From the NCBI GenBank assembly GCA_021397845.1, contig CM038043.1, positions 32,301,501 through 32,365,500 of the forward strand: a DNA stretch of 64,000 nucleotides, in the 5' to 3' direction. The number at the start of each line of letters is the position of its first letter. Positions within the stretch are counted from its first letter, which is position 1. Below, piece after piece: positions 23,276 through 32,419 of this stretch. A program made the position numbers and the translations under genes. The notes under the pieces were generated by a model that was not told the origin of the DNA, did no database searches, and worked only from the letters and a program-made list of their open reading frames with translations. Source of the stretch: Areca catechu (lineage: Eukaryota > Streptophyta > Magnoliopsida > Arecales > Arecaceae).

Positions 23276-24853
23276 TGTTGCCGTTCTCGCCGCCGCGCCC
23301 CTGCCTCGGATCCGTGGATCCTCCCTGACCGCCTGGCGGAGGAACCTCCCTGGCTGCGGTGAACCTGCAAGAAGGGGTTAGGAGACCCTGGCCGGGGATC
23401 CCGGCGAGGGAGCTCCGACGGTCAAGTCAGTAGACGACGAGAAGGAACAGATTCTCCAAGACTGGCCCCCGAAGGGGTTCCAGACTTATAGAATTTGTTA
23501 GTAAGAAAGGTACTTTGGGGACCAGAAATTCGGCCGGGCCTCCTTGTCGAGCTCACACCAAGCGATCCCCTCTCGGGACCTTGGATCTCACTCTCGGAGC
23601 GAGGCTTTTGGCCACTGCCTCCTACTTGTCCCCAACCTGATCGGCTTACCTTGTCGTCCCCAGCTTCCTTCCTTTTATCTCCTCTCGCTGTTCGCCTGTC
23701 TTCTCCCCCTGGGAGGCTCCCCTCCCCCATCCCTTTCTCTTTCCCCTTTCGGTGAGGAGGGCCAGTCGGCTTTCCGACCTCGTCCGCCGAGCCCAACGGG
23801 GAAAAGGCAAAGACAGAAGGGGGGGTGGTGCCGGTAAGGCGGCCGGTCAGACCTCGGGCCTAGTGAGAGCGCTCTCTTTCCAAGTGTGGGCACCGTCCGT
23901 CTATGGGCCCTGTTTTGTCAGGACCGCGCCTCTCGATTGCGGGACCTGTCGGGCCGATGCAAATGGTGTTTTGCGTGCCGCTGCCATCCGTACGGGGCGC
24001 CGCCTGTGATGCGCACGGCCCGAGGGATGACCTCGGAGCCTGCGCCTCTTTCCTTGGGACCTTCTCTATACGGGCGGCCTGACCTCGGTCGAGGTGGACC
24101 CATCTCCGGGGGCCACCTGGAGGAGCGAAGGATCGGTCACCTCGACCTTGGTGGACCCCTCCCGGGTGGACACCTGGCGAGGTGGCAGGAGGTCGCCTGG
24201 CTTTGGTCGAGGTGGGCCCATCTCCGGGGGCCACCTGGCGAAGGAGCGAAGGATCGGCCGACCTCGGCCTAGGTGGGCCCCTCCCGGGTGGACACCTGGC
24301 GAGGTGGCAGGAGGTCGCCTGGCTTCGGCCGAGGTGGGCCCGTCGTCGGGGGCCACCTGGCGAAGGAGCGAAGGATCGGCCGACCTCGGCCTAGGTGGAC
24401 CCCTCCTGGGTGGACACCTGGCGAGGTGGCAGGAGGTCGCCTGGCTTCGGCCGAGGTGGGCCCGTCTCCGGGGGCCACCTGGCGAAGGAGCGAAGGATCG
24501 GCCGACCTCGGCCTAGGTGGACCCCTCCCGGGTGGACACCTGGTGAGGTGGCAGGAGGTCGAATGGCTTCGACCGAGGTGGGCCGTCTCCGGGGGCCACC
24601 TGGCGAAGGAGCGAAGATCGGCCGACCTCGCCTAGGCGGACCCCTCCTGGGTGGGCGCCAGGTGAGGTGGTAGAGGAGCCCGAACCGAGCTCGACTTTGG
24701 CGAGAGCAGTTTGTCTTGGGAAGTCGTATGGCGGAGTAGCCTTGCCGAGCTCGGCTCGGCAATGTGGCGCTGACTCGCCGGAGAAACCTCCACGTGGCTC
24801 GATCATATTTGACGGTATCTGAGCCCGGCCACATCATCGTCACGGCCGTAACA
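23276..24853 (-). repeat. 3' LTR of the Tat gypsy element
   Basis: This 1578-bp, GC-rich LTR is very similar to 34102-35685 and contains the 122-bp tandem array. Long open frames on both strands here are also found in the other LTR and match no protein family. I treat them as repeat artefacts. Confidence 0.95.
24085..24660. repeat. 122-bp tandem array in the 3' LTR
   Basis: Five units start their CCACCTGG marker at 24113, 24231, 24353, 24475 and 24596. Each unit is itself two related 61-bp halves: one has GGGGGCCACCTGGCG and the other GGGTGGACACCTGGCG, 61 bp apart. The 5' LTR carries the same five-unit array, so it existed before insertion. Confidence 0.95.
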
Positions 24854-24872
24854 GTTGCCCCCCAGCCCGCCG
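24854..24872 (-). other. Polypurine tract of the Tat gypsy element
   Basis: On the minus strand GGGCTGGGGGGCAAC directly precedes the 3' LTR start TGTTACGG. The same GTTGCCCC junction in reverse occurs at 40677 and a similar one at 53985 in the related elements. Confidence 0.85.
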
Positions 24873-25331
24873 TTCCATTGGGGCATCGTAGAACGGAACG
24901 CCGTGATTAAATGCAGATATGACATGGGGAGGCGAAGATCTTGCATCATAATTGCCACGATCCTCGTCGCCGCGGCTCGATGCGCCCGAAACCCTATAGG
25001 AAGCTGCCACACGTCACCCACTTGCCCGCAATAAATGCGTCGCTTCGAGACAGAGGCCGTTACCCTGCTAACGAGGCGTCGGTGTCGGGCGTGCGTCCAC
25101 GTGGCGATCACTCAGTGGCTCGGGGCGGAATGATGGGTACGGCCGCTGTCGACTGAATTTGAAAAGGAGGGGACTTTCCAGATGAGGCATTTTCCCTTGC
25201 TCCGTGGGCGGTTTGCTGCAGGCTAACTTCCGTTGTCCCGCGTTCGCTTGGCGTATTTTCGGTGAGTGCCTCCATCCTTCTCTAGTTCCCCTCTCTCTTT
25301 TCCTCTCTGAATCCTTGTTCTCCCCTTTGTC
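24873..25331 (+). other. Upstream region of the antisense gene
   Basis: These 460 bp lie between the LTR and the first ATG of the antisense gene. A TATA box is not obvious in this copy, whereas the copy at 47850 has one. There is no coding similarity. Confidence 0.4.
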
Positions 25332-26182
25332 ATGGCACGTCGTCGCTATGTCTCTTCCAATCCGGATGAGGCCGGTCCATCCGGTCGAGGACTCCATCTT
25401 CTTCCTCCTCAGAGGAGGAAACGATTCTGGAGGAGATCTGCAGGCGTCTGCAACCCGGGGGTGTCACCATCGGCATCCCCAGGGGGGCCGGTCTCCTCCG
25501 GTTGCTCCGCTGTGCCTCTTCTTTCTCTTCCTGCTCTGCCTCTTCTTCCCGCCGGTCCCTCCGGTCATGCTTCCACCATGACCGAGGGCGATCTTTCTTT
25601 GCTCCGGGAGGCCTACGGCATCCCGGATCAATTCGTCTATTCGTTCCGCGGCCCGGGGAGCGCGTCACCATGAGTGGCCCCGCCGCATAGCCTTTTACGA
25701 AGACTTCTTCCTTGGGGGTCTTCGATTTCCTCTGCACCCCTTCTTCCTCTCTTTTCTTAGCCATTTCCGACTTGTTCCGGCCCAGTTGGCTCCCAATGCC
25801 ATCCGGGTCATCTTCTCCTTCATAGTTTTTTGTCACTTTCACGGGTTCGTTGCCCGTTTCTCCCTCTTCAGGGCCATGTTCACCCTGAATAGGTATTCCA
25901 CCGATGATGGCTGGTGGTATATTTCGCCCCGGCCCAGGTGTCTCCGGTTCGACCTCCCCTCTTCTATCAAGGGCTGGAAGAGCCGATTTTTCTTTGCCTC
26001 GGTCGAAGATGTCGACTGGGCCTGGAGTGAACCGGACCGGTCTCCGAACCGGAACTCCCAGGTTGAGTCGGCGGACCAGGAGGCCTACTCCCTACTCCTG
26101 AGTGACGTGGTCCCGGTGCTCGAGGTTTTGCTCTCAGAGCAGAATCTTTTTGAGGCCGGGATCAGTCCCATCCATGAGTCGG

Positions 26183-26265
26183 GTGAGATTCGGTCCTCCC
26201 TTGACTCTTACATTCTTTTTTCTTCATAATCGAGTTGGCCGACCTTCTATTCTTTTGCATTGCAG
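26183..26265 (+). other. Intron 1 of antisense gene copy 1
   Basis: This 83-nt intron starts GTGAGATTCGG and ends TTTTGCATTGCAG before GTATGAAG. Copy 2 has an 84-nt intron at the same protein position (48743-48826), which supports real splicing. Confidence 0.7.
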
Positions 26266-26779
26266 GTATGAAGTTCTCACTGGAGAGCCTCCTGGAGGGC
26301 GCGGCCCAGAGAGACGTCCCGGAGGTGGATGAGTCTGCGGCCAAGAGGGCTCATGCCGAGGTGAGCCAGGAGGTGGCGCCGGCGTCTGCACCTAGTCCAG
26401 CGGCCGCTGCTCCCCCGCCTAGGCTGCCTCGGGGCGGGGCCGTTGATTCCTCGGCTGCCAGATCCGGTGGTGCCGTCGTCGAGGGGGTTCCACCGCCCAC
26501 AGCCCCGTCCAGCGCCGGCCCTATCGTCACCGCGGCTCCGACGGCGTAGCCCGTGTCCTCCGCCGGCCCATTGGTTGCGGCTCCTGCTGGAGGGACAGTC
26601 GCCGCAGGAGCCGAACTGACGGCTCCGCCACCGATGATCACCCACCGGTGTTCAGTCATCCGCGACAAAGGGCTCGCGGAGAAGGTGATGGAGTACGCCT
26701 CCATAGCCCGGGATCGCCGAGCTCGGGGCGGCCGGACTATGCTGACGCTTTGCTCGGGATCCTCCCGCAGCTCTTCACG

Positions 26780-26857
26780 GTAAGCCCGAACTCATTTTCT
26801 TCCGTCTTTCGTGACCTCAGTGGTCTTTCTTCTAACCCGGTTACTTTACCTGTGCAG
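26780..26857 (+). other. Intron 2 of antisense gene copy 1
   Basis: This 78-nt intron starts GTAAGCCCG and ends TTTACCTGTGCAG. Copy 3 has a 74-nt intron at the matching place (52853-52926), and copy 2 has a matching 3' splice site at 49417. Confidence 0.75.
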
Positions 26858-27511
26858 ATTGGGAATGACGTTCTCCTACTGAGGAACTTCCTCGTAGGGA
26901 ACGCGAAGAGGGACGCCGAGAAGGAGAAGAAGCTCGGCAAGCTCGCAGCCGACGTCAAGGACCTCATGAAAAAGGGGGTCGAGCTGCGAGCAAGCAATCA
27001 AGCCCTCCAGACTGACCTGGCGCGCGCCGAGGGGCGGAACAAGGAGCTGGAGTCTTCTCTGTCGGAGGAGAGGATCTCCCACCAGCGTCGCGCGGAGGAG
27101 GACGCAGCGGAGAGGGCTCGTCTTCAGGCCCATTCCCAGTGGCTGGAGCGCCAGCTGGAGGAGGCCCGGCGGGATGCAAACACGGCGAAGGAGCGGAGTG
27201 CGTATGTCAACGGACTCCTGGAGGCCGCGAAGCGGGAGGCGCAGGAGGCCGTCCCGAAGTTCCGGGCTTCCGACGAGTACACGTCGGAGGTCCGGGAGGC
27301 CACCGTGGACTCCTTCCTGAAGGGGTTCCGGATGTGCCGGGAGAAAGTAGGGGCCTTCTACCCCGAGCTCGACCTCAGTGGGGTGGTGCTCGGAGGTAGG
27401 AGGCAAGGAGCTGAGAGTAGAGCCTCCGGTGCGGCCGACGCCACGCCTGCGGCCCCGTTGACCGGCGAAGCCGTGGCTCCGGAGCAGCCGCCTGAGCCGG
27501 CCGTCGCTTAA

Positions 27512-27739
27512 GGCGAGGATGCGGAGCGCGCGACCCCGGCGGAGGGCTCCGACCCCGCACCAAACTGAGCCACCGTCTTCTCGCCCTTCTCTGTCGTCGT
27601 AATTGTACCCTTTTCTTCTTTTTTTTTGGGGGGGGCTCCCGGCCTGTCGGGATTCCCAGCTTTGTACTTTTCCTCGAATTAATGAAAACATCATTTGACT
27701 AAGTCTCGAGTTCACTTTCTTCCCCACTCTCCCATCTTT

Positions 27740-27741
<2 letters not shown>
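27512..27741 (+). terminator. 3' untranslated region of the antisense gene
   Basis: The phrase TTGTACTTTTCCTCGAATTAATGAAAAC near 27660-27690 resembles the ends of the other copies (ATCAATGAAAG at 51828, GAAATGAAAGC at 53665, ATCAATGAATGG at 55053). A poly(A) signal of AATGAAA type is therefore likely. Confidence 0.5.

Positions 27742-27775
<34 letters not shown>
27742..27775. repeat. T34 / A34 homopolymer
   Basis: Thirty-four consecutive T on the plus strand lie between the antisense gene and the 120-bp repeats. Length is likely to vary. It produces a poly-Lys stretch in a spurious minus-strand frame. Confidence 0.95.
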
Positions 27776-27776
<1 letters not shown>

Positions 27777-27889
27777 AGATGTTGATGTGGAGTGCCGAAA
27801 CGATCGTAGACCTTGTCCCGTCCGTCGCTCAAATCGAAGGTTGGAACATACCGGACCGCGTGGCGTCAGAGTAGGCCTTGAGCGGGTCC

Positions 27890-28450
27890 GTCTTCGGGAT
27901 CGCCTTCATACTCGCATGGGCGAAATGGTTTCTGCCCCGCCTTCCAGGCCGAAGCCCGGGACCTCCGGACTGAACCCCGGGGCCGCAGGCTTTCTCAAGC
28001 CTTGCACGGCTTGCCGGGCTGTTCTCCGGGCTTGCATGGGCAAACTGGGTTCTATCCCACCTTCCAGGCCGAAGCCCAGGATCTCCGGACTGAACCCCGG
28101 GGCCGCAGGCTTTCTCAAGCCTTGCGCGGCTTGTCGAGCTGTTCTCCGGGCTTGCATGGGCGAACTGGGTTCTATCCCACCTTCCAGGCCGAAGCCCAGG
28201 ATCTCCGGACTGAACCCCAGGGCTGCAGGCTTTCTCAAGCCTTGCGCAGCTTGCCGAGCTGTTCTCCGGGCTTGCGTGGGCGATCTGGGTTCTATCCCAC
28301 CTTCCAGGCCGAAGCCCAGGATCTCCGGACTGAACCCCGGGGCCACAGGCTTTCTCAAACCTTGCGCGGCTTGCCGAGCTGTTCTCCGGGCTTGCGTGGG
28401 CGAACTGGGTTCTGTCCCACCTTCCAGGCCGAAGCCCAGGATCTCCCGCT
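27890..28450. repeat. 120-bp tandem repeat downstream of gypsy pol
   Basis: There are four to five units of exactly 120 bp; the marker TTTCTCAAGC lies at 27991, 28111, 28231 and 28351. Unit identity is high. Because 120 is divisible by three, several frames stay open on both strands; these are not genes. The position (3' of integrase) matches the tandem arrays at 1-480 and 55160-55800 in the other Tat elements. Confidence 0.95.
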
Positions 28451-28572
28451 TCCTTCGGCCGTCGGCCATGATCGGTCATGTCGAGCTCAGGGCCATGCGC
28501 CGGTTTTCCTACAAAGTGAGAAGAGAGCGTTTGAAGCAAGGGAACTTTATTGCGGGAGTGGGGAACCTTACA

Positions 28573-29541
28573 TTACTGATAATACATTCTTAGGTTCGAG
28601 GCGTTCCACGTCTGGGAGAACCTGGCACCTCCCAACTCCTCCAGGTAGTAGGCGCCGTGAGGGAGGGCTTCTGCTACCTGGTATGGGCCCTCCCAGTTGG
28701 GCGAGAGCTTACCGCATTCCCGTGGCTGAGAAGCTTCAGCACGTCGGAGGACCAAATCTCCGGGACGAAAAACCTTCAGCCGCACTCGGGAGTTGTAATA
28801 CCTGGCCACACGCTGCCTATACGCCGCCATTCAAACTCGGGCCTTGTCCCTCGTTTCCTCAAGAAGGTCAAGGTTGAGCATCATCCTGGTTGGGTTTTCT
28901 GTCTCGTCTTATTGCTCCATACGCAGCGTGGGTAGGCTGAGCTTGATCGGGATGACCGCCTCGGCTCCGAAGACGAGGTTGAACGGGGTCTCGTCGGTAG
29001 CCGTCCTCGGGGTGGTGTGGTATGCCCAAAGGATGCTGGGGAGCTCGTCGGCCCACCTGTCCTTGGCCAGGTCCAGCCGCGTGCGGAGGCCCTGAAGAAT
29101 GGTCCTGTTCGTGACTTCGGCCTCTCCATTGGTCTGGGGATGCGCCACCGAGGTGAAGCGATGCCTGATGCCGAGGTCGCTACAGAACTCTTCGAACTCC
29201 CGACAGTCGAACTGGCGCCCGTTGTCAGTAACCACGGTGTGGGGGAGGCCGAAGCGGCAAACGATCGACTTCCAAAAGAACTTGACGACGTTTGCTTCGG
29301 TGATCCTCGCCAAGGGTTCGGCCTCGACCCACTTTGTGAAGTAGTCGATGGCCACTATCAAGAACTTCCGTTGTCCAGACGCCGGCGGGAATGGGCCCAG
29401 AAGGTCCATCCCCCACTGGGCGAATGGCCAGGGAGCTGAGAGCTGGGAGATTGGGTTGGAGGGCTACCGTTGCACCGTGGCGTGATGCTGGTACCGGTCG
29501 CACTTCTTCACGAAGCCAGCGGCGTGTTCCTTCATCGTCTC
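28573..29541 (-). pseudogene. Gypsy integrase (Tat element)
   Basis: The core at 28909-29409 shows GMDLLGPFPPASGQRKF just upstream, AIDYFTKWVEAEPLARITE, VVTDNGRQFDCREF and HPQTNGEAEVTNRTILQGL, giving the D-D-E triad. LWAYHTTPRTATDETPFNLV follows. The C-terminal part at 28573-28830 includes RQRVARYYNSRVRLKVFRPG, DLVLRRAEASQP and GKLSPNWEGPY and ends LRMYYQ at a natural stop. Stops at about 28908 and 29450 interrupt it. The CCHH-type zinc part is split with the upstream segment. Confidence 0.93.
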
Positions 29542-30276
29542 CTAGAAGTAGCCCTGACGGAGGGCCTTGTACGCCAATGCCCTGCCCCCCACGTGGTTCC
29601 CGCAGACGCCTTCGTGAATCTCCTGGAGCACGAGCTTGGCTTCCGTGGGTCCTACACACTTGAGGAGGGGGTAGGAGTAGGATCTTCGATACAATTGCCC
29701 ATCTATCAGGACGAACCGCACGGCTTTCTTTCTGATAAGGCGAGCCGCCTTGCGGTCCTCCGACAGGGTGCCACTGGTGATGTATGCGGCGTACTTGTCC
29801 ATCCAGCTAGGTTCATGGCTGACCTGATGGACCTCCATCAGTGCCTCGAGGCTTGGGATCTCAAGGCACTCCACATGAGCGCGTCCCAGCATCGAGTCCA
29901 GCAGGGTCGCCAGCCGAGAGAGAGTATCCGCGCGGGCATTCTCCCTGCGAGGGATATGGAAGATGTTGAAGCGCCGGAATCTAGACGCGCCCGCCTTGAC
30001 GAGCTCCAAGTATTTTTCCATTTGGGGGTCATGTGCGGCATACTCCCTGGAGACCTGTCCCACCACAAGCTGGGAATCGGTGAAAGCTCTGAGGTTGGTC
30101 ACTCCCAGCTCGCGGGAGACCCTCAGCCCGGCAAGAAGTGCTTCGTACTCCGCTTGGTTATTTGTCACGGGGAATTGGAAACGGAGCGGGCATTCGGCGA
30201 CGACCCCGTCGCTGTTGGCAAGGATGAGTCTGGCTCCGCTCCCACCGGAGTTCGAGGCTCCGTCCACATGGAGGAT
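29542..30276 (-). pseudogene. Archaeal-type RNase H and integrase zinc region (Tat element)
   Basis: The 241-residue frame starts with MDGASNSGGSGARLILANSD and has NNQAEYEALLAGLRVSRELG, FTDSQLVVGQVSREY and ARADTLSRLATL, the four acidic positions of the second RNase H. It continues into the linker (YKRS-like LYRRSYSYPLLKCVGPTEA) and the His-containing zinc part (VCGNHVGGRALAYKALRQGYF). It is bounded by TAG codons at both ends (30277 and 29542), each where relatives have Trp, so each is one G-to-A change. Confidence 0.93.
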
Positions 30277-32265
30277 CTAGGCATCCTCTCCGGGCTCATC
30301 GGGGCCTATCTCCATCGGCTGGCCTGAGGGGCCTTCCTCGGGCTCCTTGCCCAAGCCTGCACATTCGACCAAGAAGTCGGCCAGCACCTGTGCCTTCATG
30401 GCCGACCTTGGCCTGTACGTAATGTTGAACTCGCTGAGCTTCAGTGCCCACTTTGCCAATCGTCCCGAAGTATCGGGTCGGCTGAGCACCGCTTTCAGTG
30501 GTTGATCCGTCAGGACAGCGATGGGGTGCGCTTGGAAATAGGGCCTGAGACGCTGGACAGACACTATTAACGCAAAAACGAGTTTCTCGAGCCAAGAATA
30601 CCTGAGCTCTGCATCGCGGAGAAGCTTGCTGGTATAGTACACCGGCCGCTGGACTCCTTGGCCATCGGTCCGAACCAGGACTGAGCTGACGGCTTCCGGG
30701 GTGACCGCTAGGTAGAGGATGAGCTCCTCCCCCTCCTCGGGCCTGGATAGCAATGGTGGCGACGCGTGCATCCTCTTCAGCTCCTCGAAGGCCTTCTGGC
30801 ATTCCTCGGTCCAAGCGAAGTCGTTCATCTTTCTCAGCACCTTGAAGAAGGGACGGCAGCGGTCTGCCGACCTGGAGATAAAGCGGCTGAGGGCCACAAC
30901 TCGGCCGGTGAGTTGCTGCACTTGCTTCTTGGAGGCGGGCGGCTCCATGTCCAGGATGGCCTGGACCTTCTCCGGGCTGGCTTCAATTCCTCTTTGGGTC
31001 ACCATGAATCCTAGGAATTTCCCGACGGAGACGCCGAAGGCGCACTTCGCCGGGTTCAGCTTCATCTGATGACGTCGGAGGTTGCCGAATGTCTCCGCCA
31101 AGTCAGCCACATGGTCCGAATCGGGTTTGCTCATTACCAGCATGTCGTCCACGTACACCTGCATGTTGCGGCCAATCTGGTCCTTGAAAATTCTATTGAC
31201 CAGGTGCTGGTACGTTGCCCCTGCGTTCTTAAGGCCGAATGGCATCATCCTGTAGCAAAAAGTCCCGCGGTCGGTTATGAAGGCGGTATGCTCTTCGTCC
31301 TCCGGGCTCATCCGGATCTGGTTGTATCCGGAGAAGGCGTCCATGAATGACAGGAGGTGATGTCCCGAGGTGGTGTCGACCAGCTGGTCGATCTTTGGAA
31401 AAGGGAAGCTGTCCTTTGGGCAGGCTCGGTTGAGGTCGGTGTAGTCCACACAGATCCTCCACTTACCACTACTCTTTCTTACCATGACCACGTTTGCTAG
31501 CCAACTGGGATACTGGACTTCCCGCACAAAACTGGTGACGAGGAGTTTCTCCACTTCCTCGTTGATTGCCTTCTGTCTTTTCATGGCGAAGCTCCTCTTC
31601 TTCTGGCGGACCGGGTGGCAGCTTGGGTCCACGTTTAACCTGTGCGTGATGACCTTGGGCGGGATGCCCGGCATGTCGGCTGCTGACCAGGCGAACACGT
31701 CAGCATTCGCGCGGAGGAACTCCAGCAGGCGGGTCCGTTCTTCTTCAGGGAGCTGGGTCCCGACTTGCACCGTCTTCAGCGGGTCTGAACCGAGGGGAAA
31801 AGTCAGCAGGCGCTCCACGGGCCCTCCCCAGGGTTCCTTCTCTCTTAGGTCGAGGTCGTCGACATCGGGGGCGAGCTCCGTGCCCCGGGCACCCGGGACC
31901 GTCTGGAGGCAAAGCAGGACTGGCCGGGTCGTTCCCTTCATCTCCCCGAGCCCGGAAGGCGTGGGGAACTGCACCAACAACCTTTTCGTGGAGATCGTGG
32001 CGTCCAGTTGGTTGAGCCCGGGATGCCCGAGAATGGTGTTGTAAGGCGAGGGGAGTCTGACGACGGTAAACGTTATCAGGACGGTCATCTGCCGGGGTGG
32101 GGATCCGGCGGTGACCGGGAGAGTGATCTCCCCTTCGACCCCCACGGAGTCCCCTGTAAATCCTACCAGGGGGGTATGTACCGGTTTCAGCTGATCGTGG
32201 GACAAGTTCATCCGAGAGAAAGCCTCGTAAAAAAGCACGTCAACCGAGCTTCCACTATCCACCAT
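30277..32265 (-). CDS. Gypsy protease-RT-RNase H polyprotein segment (Tat element)
   Basis: A 662-residue open frame. Protease: MVDSGSSVDVLFYEAF (active-site DSG at residues 3-5) and TILGHPGLNQLDA (about 78-90). RT about residues 215-410: KWRICVDYTDLNRACPKDSF, FMDAFSGYNQIRM, FCYRMMPFGLKNAGATYQ and YVDD at 371-374. RNase H about 470-600: FAWTEECQKAFEELK, VYYTSKLLRDAE, VLTDQPLKAVL. A TAG at the end (30277-30279) stands where relatives have Trp before the second RNase H, so the full polyprotein is interrupted. The largest intact coding segment in the window. Confidence 0.93.
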   Translation of the reverse strand: MVDSGSSVDVLFYEAFSRMNLSHDQLKPVHTPLVGFTGDSVGVEGEITLPVTAGSPPRQMTVLITFTVVRLPSPYNTILGHPGLNQLDATISTKRLLVQFPTPSGLGEMKGTTRPVLLCLQTVPGARGTELAPDVDDLDLREKEPWGGPVERLLTFPLGSDPLKTVQVGTQLPEEERTRLLEFLRANADVFAWSAADMPGIPPKVITHRLNVDPSCHPVRQKKRSFAMKRQKAINEEVEKLLVTSFVREVQYPSWLANVVMVRKSSGKWRICVDYTDLNRACPKDSFPFPKIDQLVDTTSGHHLLSFMDAFSGYNQIRMSPEDEEHTAFITDRGTFCYRMMPFGLKNAGATYQHLVNRIFKDQIGRNMQVYVDDMLVMSKPDSDHVADLAETFGNLRRHQMKLNPAKCAFGVSVGKFLGFMVTQRGIEASPEKVQAILDMEPPASKKQVQQLTGRVVALSRFISRSADRCRPFFKVLRKMNDFAWTEECQKAFEELKRMHASPPLLSRPEEGEELILYLAVTPEAVSSVLVRTDGQGVQRPVYYTSKLLRDAELRYSWLEKLVFALIVSVQRLRPYFQAHPIAVLTDQPLKAVLSRPDTSGRLAKWALKLSEFNITYRPRSAMKAQVLADFLVECAGLGKEPEEGPSGQPMEIGPDEPGEDA

Positions 32266-32419
32266 GATTCGATGTACAGGATGCTTCGGATGGTCATCTC
32301 GACCACCACGGCATCGTTGTTTACATTATCATTACCCTTCCCCTCCTCGGGAGGGATCACATTCTCCGGGTTCCCGACTTCCCGGGCTCTCTTCGCCGCT
32401 CGTCCGACCCCGCGTGAGA
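32266..32419 (-). pseudogene. Gag-protease junction, frame-shifted
   Basis: In a different frame this reads EVGNPENVIPPEEGKGNDNV then DAVVVEMTIRSIL, a conserved spacer before the protease in Tat elements. A frame change near 32275 joins it to the protease frame. Whether this is decay or the natural gag/pol frame change cannot be told from one copy. Confidence 0.7.

Larger units (their letters stand above)
25332..27511 (+). pseudogene. Antisense spliced gene (PF04195-like) of the Tat element, copy 1
   Basis: The gene lies opposite to pol, between pol and the 3' LTR. Exon 1 (25332-26182) begins MARRRYVSSNPDEAGPSG. It has MTEGDLSLLREAYGIPDQF, then in another frame IAFYEDFFLGGLRFPLHPFF, APNAIRVIFSFIVFC and LPSSIKGWKSRFFF, which resemble the 'putative gypsy type transposon' family (PF04195). 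Intron 1 is 26183-26265. Exon 2 (26266-26779) starts MKFSLESLLEG and is Ala/Pro-rich, with a TAG at 26547. Intron 2 is 26780-26857. Exon 3 (26858-27511) is a long coiled coil ending in a conserved block (TSEVREATVDSFLKGFRMC, FYPELDLSGVV) and an acidic/Ala-rich tail. At least two frame changes (about 25660 and 26700) disable this copy. Its function is unknown to me. Confidence 0.75.

Noticed and set aside
23422..24843. GC-rich open frames in the gypsy LTR
   Set aside because: Present in both LTRs in several frames at once, driven by GC bias and the 122-bp repeat; no recognised domain.
27829..28877. Long open frames on both strands across 27829-28877
   Set aside because: They follow the 120-bp repeat, whose period is a multiple of three, so frames stay open by chance. 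No family similarity beyond the integrase tail at 28573.
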